Made by a program: the position numbers and the translations under genes. Below, piece by piece: positions 1 through 10,600 of a DNA stretch of 59,935 bases. This DNA comes from Ruminococcus sp. AF46-10NS (GTDB taxonomy: Bacteria; Bacillota; Clostridia; Lachnospirales; Lachnospiraceae): NCBI RefSeq assembly GCF_003474435.1, contig NZ_QRNF01000022.1, positions 1 through 59,935 of the forward strand, written 5' to 3'. The notes beneath the pieces were generated by a model. It was not told the origin of the DNA, searched no databases, and saw only the letters and a list, made by a program, of their open reading frames with translations. Each line of letters starts with the position of its first letter. The stretch's first letter is position 1.

Positions 1-92
1 TTATTTGTAAGCAAATTAATGCCGAACCATTACCTAAAAGATTTTCCTATTATACTCTACTCTTTTATTTATAAAAACTATTTATTCCACGA

Positions 93-146
93 AAAAAGCT
101 CTTATTATCCCTGGTTCAAAAATACCAGTTTTAATAAGAGCTTTTT
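93..146 (-). terminator. Rho-independent terminator after plsC
   Basis: A perfect 15-bp inverted repeat (arms 93-107 and 132-146) has an A-tract on one side and a T-tract on the other. It lies about 30 bp past the plsC stop codon on the minus strand and would end the gyrB-gyrA-hypothetical-plsC transcript. The symmetric A/T flanks mean it could also work on the plus strand. I see nothing else in positions 1-176. Confidence 0.85.
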
Positions 147-176
147 ATTAAGCGGATATTTTCAATCCGCATTCGG

Positions 177-887
177 TTAAATATTCTCTTCGATAGTCTT
201 CTCGATCCGTCTCTTCACTTCCTCAGCGATCTCTGTCGTATGCATATCTTTATATTCCTCATAATACATAGGAGGAAGGATATGCACCTGCACAGTGATA
301 TGTTCAGTGGAACCGGTATCAAAAGCTTTAAAGGAATCGATCAATGCCACAGGAATGATCGGGCATCTGGTCTTGGTAGCTGTCTTAAAGCTGCCGCCTT
401 TAAATGGTCCGGGATGATTTCCGTTCCTGCTTCGTGTTCCTTCCGGGAAAATCAGATAATTCCGTCCTGCCTTCACCTCACGAATCACATTGACGATCAC
501 CTGCATGGACTGCTTCAGGTCTTCTCTGTCAATGATAAATGCCTTCATGCAGGCAAAAACCTGCTTCAGGAACGGAATGTCTGCTACTTCTTTCTTAGCT
601 ACCACTGAGAAAGGAACCGGGCAGGCCTTGATGATCGCAAGTACATCAAACAAACCCTGATGATTCGGAAAAAACATGAATCCGTTTTCCCTGGGGATAT
701 TCTCCGCACCATGCACATCTATATAAATATTGCCGCCCCTGATCGCATAATCATCTACATGCTTCAGAAACGCATACTTCTTCTCTTCCGGATAATCATC
801 TGTATGCGATGCATACCAGCAAAGCCTGATCCACCAGTAGGGAACAAAAATAAGATTTCTGAACACCATCAGCAAAATTCTCTTCAT
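177..887 (-). CDS. plsC: 1-acyl-sn-glycerol-3-phosphate acyltransferase (PlsC family)
   Basis: This 236-aa protein should transfer an acyl group to lysophosphatidic acid to make phosphatidic acid, the membrane phospholipid precursor, at the inner face of the membrane. The family motifs are present: NHQGLFD at residues 75-81 (the H-x4-D catalytic pair is H76 and D81) and FPEGTRS at 147-153 (substrate binding). The aromatic, hydrophobic N-terminus (about residues 1-25) fits membrane association. It starts 24 bp after the hypothetical gene at 912-1544 and is probably the last gene of the gyrB-gyrA operon, since a strong terminator follows. The motifs make the family secure; the exact acyl acceptor is inferred. 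Confidence 0.93.
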   Translation of the reverse strand: MKRILLMVFRNLIFVPYWWIRLCWYASHTDDYPEEKKYAFLKHVDDYAIRGGNIYIDVHGAENIPRENGFMFFPNHQGLFDVLAIIKACPVPFSVVAKKEVADIPFLKQVFACMKAFIIDREDLKQSMQVIVNVIREVKAGRNYLIFPEGTRSRNGNHPGPFKGGSFKTATKTRCPIIPVALIDSFKAFDTGSTEHITVQVHILPPMYYEEYKDMHTTEIAEEVKRRIEKTIEENI

Positions 888-911
888 AACTTACGTCCTC
901 CTGCCTGTTTC

Positions 912-1544
912 TTATCCGTTGAGTTTCGATGCGATCTTATCCTCATAACCCGGATTCTTTTTCAGAAAGACTTCATAAGCCTTAGTATAATCTGTATAAG
1001 TCTTCGTTGTCATAAATTTCTGATAATCGGCTGCTGCCTGCTGACTGATCTTATCTGAAATATCTGACGGTGAATACAGATAATATTTCTTATCCTGAGC
1101 CTTCACAAGATAAGTACTGATGCACGGATATTCCTGATCATTCTGCAGAACAAGATTATATCGAATGTACACATAAGAATAAGTCTTGCTCTCAGAAATC
1201 GTTTCACAACTTTCAATATTTACATCTTTCGCTTCGTGAGCCTGGAAATATTTAATCGTAGATGATATCTCTGTTTTCGCTTCATCCGATACTTTATCCG
1301 CACTGTAGCATTCCTGCATTTTTTTGTCCTTACCTGCAACAGCAGCCTTTATATATCCTTCCACAACTCCTTTAGGATTTCTGTGGCTGATGCCGCCGCA
1401 GCTCCGTGCTGCGAGAATGATCACCAGCAGGATCAAAATGATTCCTGCCAGTGTCACGATATGGACAAAATTCAGTTTTTTATTAGAGTATTTCAGTTTT
1501 TTCACAGGTTTTTTTCTGCGTTTTTTCTTTGTTGTTGTCGCCAT
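912..1544 (-). CDS. Hypothetical membrane-anchored protein
   Basis: I do not recognise a named family for this 210-aa protein. It has a very basic N-terminus (about residues 4-25, rich in K and R), one transmembrane segment at about 27-46, and a soluble domain of about 160 residues with alternating polar and aromatic residues. The topology predicts a short cytoplasmic tail and an extracytoplasmic domain. The soluble part has the length and look of NTF2-like or DUF4878-like small lipoprotein domains, but that is only an impression. It lies 15 bp downstream of gyrA and 24 bp upstream of plsC, so it is probably co-transcribed with both. Confidence 0.75.
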   Translation of the reverse strand: MATTTKKKRRKKPVKKLKYSNKKLNFVHIVTLAGIILILLVIILAARSCGGISHRNPKGVVEGYIKAAVAGKDKKMQECYSADKVSDEAKTEISSTIKYFQAHEAKDVNIESCETISESKTYSYVYIRYNLVLQNDQEYPCISTYLVKAQDKKYYLYSPSDISDKISQQAAADYQKFMTTKTYTDYTKAYEVFLKKNPGYEDKIASKLNG

Positions 1545-1559
1545 GACTCATCCTCGATC

Positions 1560-4099
1560 TTATTCTTCCTCACTGCCTGCTGCAGTTTCATCTGCGGACT
1601 CTTCACTGTCTGTTCCTTCGCTGTCAGCCTTTGTATCTGCTTCCGGATCTTTATCTCTTACTTTGGCAATACTTGCAACGGTTACGCCATCTGTAAGATT
1701 GATCATCTTCACACCAGACGTAATTCTGCCGAGAATAGAGATATCTGCACACTGCAGACGGATAATGATACCCTCTGTTGTGATCATCATGATCTCGTTC
1801 TCTTCATTAACAGCCTTGGCACCAACTACATTTCCGGTCTTCTCTGTGATCTTGTAGCATTTCACACCTTTACCGCCACGGTTCTGGACAACAAACTCAT
1901 TCATTGCTGTCCGTTTGCCCATTCCGTTCTCAGATGCTACCAGAAGATAATCACCCTGTGTATTCAGCTGCATTGCAACAACCTCATCACCATCACCAAT
2001 GTTCATACCTCTTACACCCATAGATGCACGTCCTGTACTGCGGACATCGGTCTCCTTAAATCGGATACACTGTCCATCCTTGGTAACAAGAATGATATCT
2101 TTATTATTATCTGTTGATTTAACCTCGATCAGTTCATCATCATCACGGAGAACAATCGCTGTAAGACCTGTCTTACGGACATTCTCGTAATCCTTGATCG
2201 GAGTTTTCTTTACAAGACCCTTCTTGGTTGCCATCATCAGATAATGGCCTTCTTCATACTTACGAAGAGGGATCACTGCAGTGATCTTCTCACCCGGGGC
2301 AAGCTGCAAAAGATTGATGATCGCTGTTCCTCTCGCTGTACGACCGGCTTCCGGAATCTCATATGCCTTCAGTCTGTAAACACGGCCTGTATTGGTAAAG
2401 AACATCAGATAATGATGAGTTGTTGTCATCAGAAGCTCTTCGATGTAGTCATCATCAATAGTCTGCATTCCCTTGATTCCTCTGCCGCCGCGGTTCTGGC
2501 TGCGGAAATTATCTACAGTCATACGCTTGATATAACCAAGCTTTGTCATTGTGATAACCGTATTCTCTCTCGGGATCAGATCCTCTGTGGAAATATCATA
2601 TACATCGTATCCGATAGAAGTCTTTCTGTCATCGCCGTATTTCTCAGCAATAGCCAGGATTTCCTCACGGATCACACGGAGAAGAAGCTTACGGTCAGCA
2701 AGGATTGCCTGGAACTTACGGATCTTCTCCATAAGCTCTGCATACTCAGCTTCCAGCTTCTCTCTTTCCAGACCTGTCAGTGCACGGAGACGCATATCCA
2801 CGATTGCCTGAGCCTGAACATCTGTCAGCTCAAAACGATCGATCAGTTCCTGTTTCGCGATCTGTACGTTGCGGGAACCACGGATAATTCGGATTACCTC
2901 ATCGATATTATCCAGTGCTTTCAGCAGACCCTCCAAAATATGAGCTCTCTCCTGAGCTTTATTCAGATCATACTGTGTCCTTCTGCGAACTACGTTCTCC
3001 TGATGCTCAAGATAATACTCCAGCATCTCTTTCAGATTCAGAACCTTTGGTTCCATGCTTCCATGATTCGGAACAAGCGAAAGCATGATCACACCAAAAG
3101 TATCCTGCAGCTGTGTATGTTTATAAAGCAGATTCAGGACCACGTTGGCATTGGCATCCTTACGGAGGTCAATACAGATGCGCATTCCCTCACGGCTGGA
3201 ATGATCGTTCAGGTCTGTGATTCCATCGATCTTTTTGTCCCGGACAAGATCTGCAATCTTCTCGATCAGACGTGCCTTATTTACAAGATACGGAAGCTCT
3301 GTAACTACGATACGTGATTTACCATTCGGTAAAGTCTCGATATTGGTCACTGCACGGACACGGATCTTGCCACGTCCTGTACGGTATGCTTCCTCGATTC
3401 CTCTTGTTCCAAGGATAGTTGCTCCGGTTGGGAAGTCCGGTCCCTTGACGATATCAAGAAGTTCCTCGATAGCTGTCTCTCTGTCCTCTTCCACAATATT
3501 GTCGATGATTTTTACAACGGCATTAACTGTCTCACGAAGATTATGTGGCGGAATATTGGTTGCCATACCTACAGCGATACCTGTTGTACCGTTTACAAGC
3601 AGATTCGGAAAACGTGCCGGAAGTACAACCGGTTCACGTTCTGTCTCATCAAAGTTCGGCTGAAAATCAACAGTGTCTTTGTTAATGTCAGCAAGCATCT
3701 CCATGGAAATCTTGCTGAGACGTGCCTCTGTGTATCGCATGGCAGCTGCACCGTCACCATCTACAGAACCGAAGTTCCATGTCCGTCAACAAGCGGATAT
3801 CTTGTTGACCATTCCTGCGCCATATTTACAAGTGCACCATAGATGGAGCTGTCACCATGCGGATGATATTTACCCATTGTATCACCGACAATACGCGCAC
3901 ATTTTCTGTGGGGCTTGTCAGGACCATTATTCAGCTCGATCATGGAATACAGCACTCGGCGCTGTACTGGCTTTAAGCCGTCTCTTACATCAGGCAGAGC
4001 TCGTGAAGCGATAACACTCATGGCATAGTCGATGTAAGATTCTTTCATAGTTTTTTCCAAATCCACTTCGTGGACTTTGTCAAAAATATTATCTTCCAT
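1560..4099 (-). CDS. gyrA: DNA gyrase subunit A (frame broken by one missing base)
   Basis: GyrA is the DNA-breaking and rejoining subunit of gyrase, which with GyrB introduces negative supercoils. The N-terminal part (3761-4099) carries the conserved start of the breakage-reunion domain, including [20 protein letters not shown] and the HPHGDSS quinolone-region motif. The rest (1560-3740) carries the RYTEARL segment around the active-site tyrosine and the C-terminal beta-pinwheel with the QNRGGRG gyrase-box-like motif. The two parts are in different frames. Adding one G near 3777-3778 gives [20 protein letters not shown], the normal family sequence, and an intact protein of about 846 residues. 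The acidic tail (about 20 residues) is common in this family. It starts 14 bp after gyrB. I treat the frameshift as a sequence error because the gene is essential. Confidence 0.95.
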
Positions 4100-4113
4100 T
4101 CTTCTTTATTCTC

Positions 4114-6180
<2,067 letters not shown>

Positions 6181-6200
6181 TTACATACGAATACTAAGTA

Positions 6201-6209
6201 ATTATAGCA
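6201..6209 (-). promoter_or_regulatory. Extended -10 promoter for gyrB-gyrA
   Basis: On the minus strand the sequence reads TGCTATAAT, a perfect extended -10 element. The -35 region is weak (TGGAAA at 17-bp spacing) and falls inside the stem of the rsmI terminator, so promoter and terminator overlap. Confidence 0.65.
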
Positions 6210-6210
6210 C

Positions 6211-6258
6211 AAAAAAGCCCGTATTTCCACGCAAAATCACTGGAAATACAGGCAAAAA
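6211..6258 (-). terminator. Rho-independent terminator after rsmI
   Basis: The arms at 6217-6229 and 6241-6253 pair with one G-U or mismatch position, and T6 follows on the minus strand. It ends the yaaO-to-rsmI transcript 46 bp after the rsmI stop. Confidence 0.85.
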
Positions 6259-6304
6259 AGTATCTTATTAAATGCAATTCCGAAGTGCAGGCACAATATG
6301 TTCT

Positions 6305-7165
6305 TTACTCAGCAGGATCTTCCTCCAGCAACGCCTTATAAATATCACGTTTGGAAACACCTCTGTCTTTCGCTGCAAGCTTCATGGCGTCTTTTCTGGA
6401 ATTCCCCTGCTGCTCATACATGGCCACATGCTCCGGAATGGAAATCTCTTCCCAGGAAGCACGTTTCTCCGCTTCCATTTCACTGCGGCTTCTGCCCTCG
6501 ATCACAAGAACACACTCTCCCAGTGGCTTCTCATCTTTATAAAAACCAATTAGATCATCAATGGTTGTACGAAACGCTGTTTCGTGTTTTTTTGTCAGTT
6601 CCCTGCAAAGAGTCATACGGCGGTTGCCAAGTGCCTCCCTGAGCTCGCCAAGCGTCCGTACAAGCCTGTGAGGAGCTTCATAGAGGATTATAGTTCTCGT
6701 TTCATTGGAAAGCTCCTCCAGGATGATTTTTCTCTCTTTCTTATCTGCCGGAAGAAAAGCTTCGAAAGCGAACCGTCTGGTGTGCAGACCTGATAATGTC
6801 AGAGCTGTGATACAGGCTGCCGGACCCGGAAGAGATGTCACTTCGATTCCAGCTTCATAACACATAGCTGCCAGCTCTTCACCCGGATCTGAAATGCCAG
6901 GAGTACCGGCATCTGTAATCAAAGCGATATCAGTACCCGCGAGCATTTTTTCCACAAGGACGTGACCCTTATCGATCTTATTGTATTCGTGGTAGCTTGT
7001 CATTGGAGTTTTTATGTCAAAATGGTTCAGAAGTTTGATACTGTTTCGGGTATCCTCCGCAGCGATCAAGTCCACTTCCTTAAGTGTTCTTAAAACTCTT
7101 AAAGTGATATCTTCCAGATTGCCTATCGGAGTTGCACATAAGTAGAGTTTTCCTGTTTTATTCAT
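6305..7165 (-). CDS. rsmI: 16S rRNA (cytidine1402-2'-O)-methyltransferase RsmI
   Basis: RsmI (286 aa) uses S-adenosylmethionine to methylate the ribose of C1402 in the decoding centre of 16S rRNA. The tetrapyrrole-methylase fold is recognisable from GKLYLCATPIGNLEDIT at the N-terminus, AAEDTRNS, the DAGTPGISDPG loop at about residues 80-90 and LPGPAACITAL. Length matches the family. The C-terminal extension (SKRDIYKALLEE) is the usual small helical tail. It is the last gene of the holB-yaaT-trmN6-rsmI run, as in the corresponding B. subtilis region (yabC), and is followed by a terminator. Confidence 0.95.
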   Translation of the reverse strand: MNKTGKLYLCATPIGNLEDITLRVLRTLKEVDLIAAEDTRNSIKLLNHFDIKTPMTSYHEYNKIDKGHVLVEKMLAGTDIALITDAGTPGISDPGEELAAMCYEAGIEVTSLPGPAACITALTLSGLHTRRFAFEAFLPADKKERKIILEELSNETRTIILYEAPHRLVRTLGELREALGNRRMTLCRELTKKHETAFRTTIDDLIGFYKDEKPLGECVLVIEGRSRSEMEAEKRASWEEISIPEHVAMYEQQGNSRKDAMKLAAKDRGVSKRDIYKALLEEDPAE

Positions 7166-7225
7166 AATCTTCCTCTTTTTTCTATTTCATCATCTGCCTG
7201 ACTGGCGGATTATTCCACCATGCAC

Positions 7226-7966
7226 TCACACCATCTGATACAGTTCCAGAATGTCCTTCGTATAAACCCCTGGCTTCTCATAAACCACCAGTGGGCGTTC
7301 GATCTGGATCCTGGAATTTCCGCCTTTGCAGGCTTCGATCAGCACCATATTCGGTTCTTTGTCAATATAAGGATACACCAACTGCATCCTCTTAGGCTCC
7401 AGCTTATACTTAGTCAGTGCAGCCATTAATTCCACCAGCCGAAACGGCCTGTGCACCAAGTAAAATCTTCCTCTGTCTTTCAGAACCCGGGCAGCCTGAC
7501 TGGCTACATCATCAAAAGTACAAAGGATCTCATGTCTCGCGATCGCTTTTGGCAGATGCGGATTCGTCAAACCATGCTGGCCGATCATATACGGTGGGTT
7601 GCATGTTACCACATCAAAAGAAGCCGCCCCAAAAATCCCGGCAGCCTCTTTAATATCACCTTCAACGATCTGTATTCTGTCCTCAAGACAGTTATATTTC
7701 ACACTGCGGTCAGCCATCTCGGCACACTCTGCCTGGATCTCCAGGCCGGTAAAATGTTTCCCTTCAGTCCTCTGGGAAAGCAGGATCGGAATGATTCCCG
7801 TGCCGGTTCCCATATCCAGCGCAGTCTCTCCCTTCTTCACCCGGGTAAAACCGGAAAGCAGCACAGCGTCCATACCAAAGCAGAATTTCTTCGGATCCTG
7901 GATCACAAAATAACCATTCTGAAGATCATCTACCCGCTCACCGCACTTAACCAGATCATTTTTCAT
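7226..7966 (-). CDS. trmN6: tRNA1(Val) (adenine37-N6)-methyltransferase-like protein
   Basis: This 246-aa protein is a SAM-dependent methyltransferase of the TrmN6/YfiC group. The SAM-binding motif DMGTGTG is at about residues 51-57, and the catalytic NPPY tetrapeptide of N6-adenine/glutamine methylases is at 123-126. The start overlaps the end of yaaT by 11 bp, indicating translational coupling. B. subtilis has a family member (yabB) in the same position. Methylation of A37 in tRNA is known for the E. coli member; the substrate here is inferred. Confidence 0.88.
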   Translation of the reverse strand: MKNDLVKCGERVDDLQNGYFVIQDPKKFCFGMDAVLLSGFTRVKKGETALDMGTGTGIIPILLSQRTEGKHFTGLEIQAECAEMADRSVKYNCLEDRIQIVEGDIKEAAGIFGAASFDVVTCNPPYMIGQHGLTNPHLPKAIARHEILCTFDDVASQAARVLKDRGRFYLVHRPFRLVELMAALTKYKLEPKRMQLVYPYIDKEPNMVLIEACKGGNSRIQIERPLVVYEKPGVYTKDILELYQMV

Positions 7967-8834
7967 TTGGTTTTGTATCTCCCTTTTTCTCTTCGTGGTC
8001 GCCGCCTTTACCCTTTTTCTTCTTAGGACGGAACTTCAGGTCTCGAACCGGATACTCCTGAATCTCCTTCTCATCGTTGACATCAACCACGATCTTCACC
8101 ATCTGACGAAGAACATTCACACTCTGAACAGTACCCTGCACACCCTGCGGTGTTATCACTGTATCCCCGATACCCGGAAGATTCCGGTTCAGTTCCTCGT
8201 AAGTCTCCTGCTCATTCTTCAGACAGCACATCAGCCTTCCGCAGACACCGGAGATCTTCGTCTGGTTCAGGGAAAGATTCTGCTCCTTAGCCATCTTAAT
8301 AGAAACCGGTGCAAACTCGGAAAGATAAGTATGACAGCAAAGCGTTCTTCCGCAGATACCAATACCTCCAAGGATCTTCGTCTCATCACGTACACCGATC
8401 TGGCGAAGCTCGATTCTGGTCTTAAATACGGACGCCAGATCCTTTACAAGCTGGCGGAAGTCAATACGTCCGTCAGCTGTAAAATAAAACAGCACCTTGT
8501 TATTATCAAAAGTATACTCTGCATCAATAAGCTTCATCTCAAGGCCATGCTCACGGATCTTCTTCTTGCAGATCTTAAAAGCATCTTTTTCCTTGAGACG
8601 GTTCTCAGCCTCATGCTCCTCATCTTCCTTAGTTGCAACACGAAGAACCTCTTTCAGCGGATGAACCACCTCGTCTTCTTTCACAGCACGCGGTTCCAGA
8701 ACAACACGTCCGTACTCTACGCCTCTGGCAGTCTCCACGATAACGTGATCGCCTACCTTAACCTTGTAGTCCTTAGGATTAAAATAATATATTTTTCCTA
8801 CATTTCGAAATCTTACTCCAACTACCATTTCCAT
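7956..8834 (-). CDS. ricT: PSP1-domain protein YaaT (RicT)
   Basis: This 292-aa PSP1-family protein corresponds to B. subtilis YaaT/RicT, part of the RicAFT complex that influences RNase Y-dependent mRNA processing and, in spore formers, Spo0A activation. The diagnostic cysteines are all present: C161, C166 and C167 (CGRTLCC) and C198, C203 and C204 (CGRLMCC), which fits the Fe-S binding reported for the complex. A lysine-rich tail follows residue 265. The ATG at 8834 is preceded by a GGGAG Shine-Dalgarno. It lies directly after holB with a 1-bp gap. The other Ric genes are not in this window. Confidence 0.93.
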   Translation of the reverse strand: MEMVVGVRFRNVGKIYYFNPKDYKVKVGDHVIVETARGVEYGRVVLEPRAVKEDEVVHPLKEVLRVATKEDEEHEAENRLKEKDAFKICKKKIREHGLEMKLIDAEYTFDNNKVLFYFTADGRIDFRQLVKDLASVFKTRIELRQIGVRDETKILGGIGICGRTLCCHTYLSEFAPVSIKMAKEQNLSLNQTKISGVCGRLMCCLKNEQETYEELNRNLPGIGDTVITPQGVQGTVQSVNVLRQMVKIVVDVNDEKEIQEYPVRDLKFRPKKKKGKGGDHEEKKGDTKPNEK

Positions 8835-8835
8835 T

Positions 8836-9825
8836 CTATTTCTCCCTAATTGTCAGGAACAGGAGCTCCAGGGCAAGTTCGAGATTAACATTGGCACGAA
8901 GACGAACCTTCGTTTTCTCCAGTGCCTCAAGAATTTTTTCGATATTCTCATAAGAACGCTCGCTGGCCTGCTCTCTGATAAAATTAATTTCCTGTTTAAA
9001 TACCAGGTTGTCAATTTCCCTTGTTGCCTTAAACATCAGAACATCGCGGAACCAGAACTGGAAAATATCCAGATAATCATTAATATTATTCTTATCTGCG
9101 GTCAGAGTCTTGATCGCCTCTGTAAGCTCATAAACCTCCATGGTATTGGCATACTTCAGAATCTTCAGGGCATTGGCTGTCATATCCGCAAACTCCTGGG
9201 AAGTCGCCGCCTCTTTCGCCTTGCCGATACTTCCCTGGGCATAAGACGCATCGATCTCAGCCTGATAATCCGGCACATGAAGATGCTCCATGAGATATTC
9301 CTTCACAAGACCATCATCCACCACTTTCAGATCCAGACGCACACACCTGGAGCGGATCGTAGGAAGAAGACTGTCGATATTACTTGTCAGCAATATGATC
9401 ACCGCATATTCCGGTGGCTCCTCGATAGTTTTCAAAATGGCATTCTGTGCCTGTACTGTCATCATCTCCGCATCCGGAATAATGTAGATCTTATACGGAC
9501 TGCAGTACGGCTTGATATCCACATCATGGACAACCTGTTCACGCACCTCATCAATACTGATGCTGCCAGGCTTCTCATGAGTCACTGTGATGATATCCGG
9601 ATGATTCTTGCCGATCACCTTCTTACAGGAATCACAGGTCATACACGGTTCCGCTTCCCCTGATTCACACTGCAGTGCTGCCGCAAAAGTCCCTGCAAGA
9701 AGCTTCTTGCCAGAACCTGGTTCTCCTGTAAAAATATAAGAGTGGGATACCTTTCCTGTCTCTATCGCATTCTTCAAATGCCTGATTATATCGTCATGGC
9801 CGATGATGTCATGAAATCCTGCCAT
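8836..9825 (-). CDS. holB: DNA polymerase III delta' subunit
   Basis: HolB (329 aa) is the delta' subunit of the clamp loader, which opens the DnaN ring and places it on DNA. It shows an AAA+ core with P-loop GEPGSGKK at about residues 34-41, the four-cysteine zinc cluster (CESGEAEPCMTCDSC), and the sensor region LLTSNIDSLLPTIRSRC. An in-frame GTG lies at 9834, but the ATG at 9825 has an AGAGGTGA Shine-Dalgarno at good spacing and gives the usual MAGFHDIIGH start. Upstream is a 101-bp gap with its own extended -10 promoter, so it may be transcribed separately from the gmk-like gene. Confidence 0.94.
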   Translation of the reverse strand: MAGFHDIIGHDDIIRHLKNAIETGKVSHSYIFTGEPGSGKKLLAGTFAAALQCESGEAEPCMTCDSCKKVIGKNHPDIITVTHEKPGSISIDEVREQVVHDVDIKPYCSPYKIYIIPDAEMMTVQAQNAILKTIEEPPEYAVIILLTSNIDSLLPTIRSRCVRLDLKVVDDGLVKEYLMEHLHVPDYQAEIDASYAQGSIGKAKEAATSQEFADMTANALKILKYANTMEVYELTEAIKTLTADKNNINDYLDIFQFWFRDVLMFKATREIDNLVFKQEINFIREQASERSYENIEKILEALEKTKVRLRANVNLELALELLFLTIREK

Positions 9826-9886
9826 AAGAATCACCTCTTTCTGCCTTTTGTGCCCTCCGTCTTACCCGGTGGACATCTTTCATCTA

Positions 9887-9895
9887 ATTATAACA
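9887..9895 (-). promoter_or_regulatory. Extended -10 promoter for holB-yaaT-trmN6-rsmI
   Basis: The minus strand reads TGTTATAAT, about 60 bp upstream of the holB ATG. The -35 region is an A/T run without a good match, which is typical of extended -10 promoters. Confidence 0.55.
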
Positions 9896-9926
9896 TAATC
9901 TTCTATATAAAAAAAACTATTTTTCC

Positions 9927-10514
9927 CTATTGTATCGATTTTATATATTTTCCAATTTCCTTCACACATTCATCCAGATTATGATTCCAGAAACGCTTGT
10001 CTATACCTGCTTTCAGAATATTTTCTTCGGAAAAATCCTTCTGGTCTGCCAGAAAACGCCTGCACATCTCCTCGTATTTCGGATTCTCCTGGGTCTTTTC
10101 CCTGGCAAGGGCACGTTCCAGACGCTCTCCGTCTTCCACCTGAATGTATACCGGACGCATCACATCACCACCATAATATTCCCGAAGCTTCACATAAGAT
10201 TCCAGTGTACCGATTCCCAGATAATTATCATTTCCGGCACTTACCTGACCATCATCTGCTGTAAAATATATCCATGGTCCATAAACCGTTTCATAAGTTC
10301 TGGCCTCGATCAGCTTTCCGGTTCTTCTGAACTCTTCCAGTTTATTCTCATCTGTAAAATAATATTCTCTTCCTTCTTTTTCTCCATCACGGATCGGACG
10401 CGTAGTATAAATTACAAGTCTCTTCAAACCAAACTCCTCCGTCGATTCCAGTTTTCTGTAAATACTGTCCTTTCCTGAAGAACTTTTTCCCATAATGTAA
10501 AAAATCTTTCCCAC
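9927..10514 (-). CDS. Guanylate kinase-like P-loop kinase
   Basis: This 195-aa protein has a P-loop (GKSSSGKDS, about residues 9-17), the guanylate-kinase TTRP motif (YTTRPIRDGEKEGREYYF, about 36-53) and a YGP element that in guanylate kinase contacts the base. The family is secure, but it is divergent from housekeeping Gmk and the lid is unusual, so the substrate is uncertain. It sits between yaaO and holB, the position held by thymidylate kinase (tmk) in B. subtilis, which raises the question of whether it took over a nucleotide-kinase role there. Gaps of 86 bp to yaaO and 101 bp to holB leave operon membership open. Confidence 0.8.
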   Translation of the reverse strand: MGKIFYIMGKSSSGKDSIYRKLESTEEFGLKRLVIYTTRPIRDGEKEGREYYFTDENKLEEFRRTGKLIEARTYETVYGPWIYFTADDGQVSAGNDNYLGIGTLESYVKLREYYGGDVMRPVYIQVEDGERLERALAREKTQENPKYEEMCRRFLADQKDFSEENILKAGIDKRFWNHNLDECVKEIGKYIKSIQ

Positions 10515-10600
10515 TTTACTTTCTCTGCCTCCCTGCTTTACTGCTCACTCTGCGACCAAGATCATACGTATCATTACCATTGCCTAACAACTGACTTATC

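Noticed and set aside
2244..3317. Long open frame (357 codons) antisense to gyrA
   Set aside because: It is the reverse-strand shadow of a highly conserved gene, with cysteine/isoleucine-rich nonsense composition and no ribosome-binding site.
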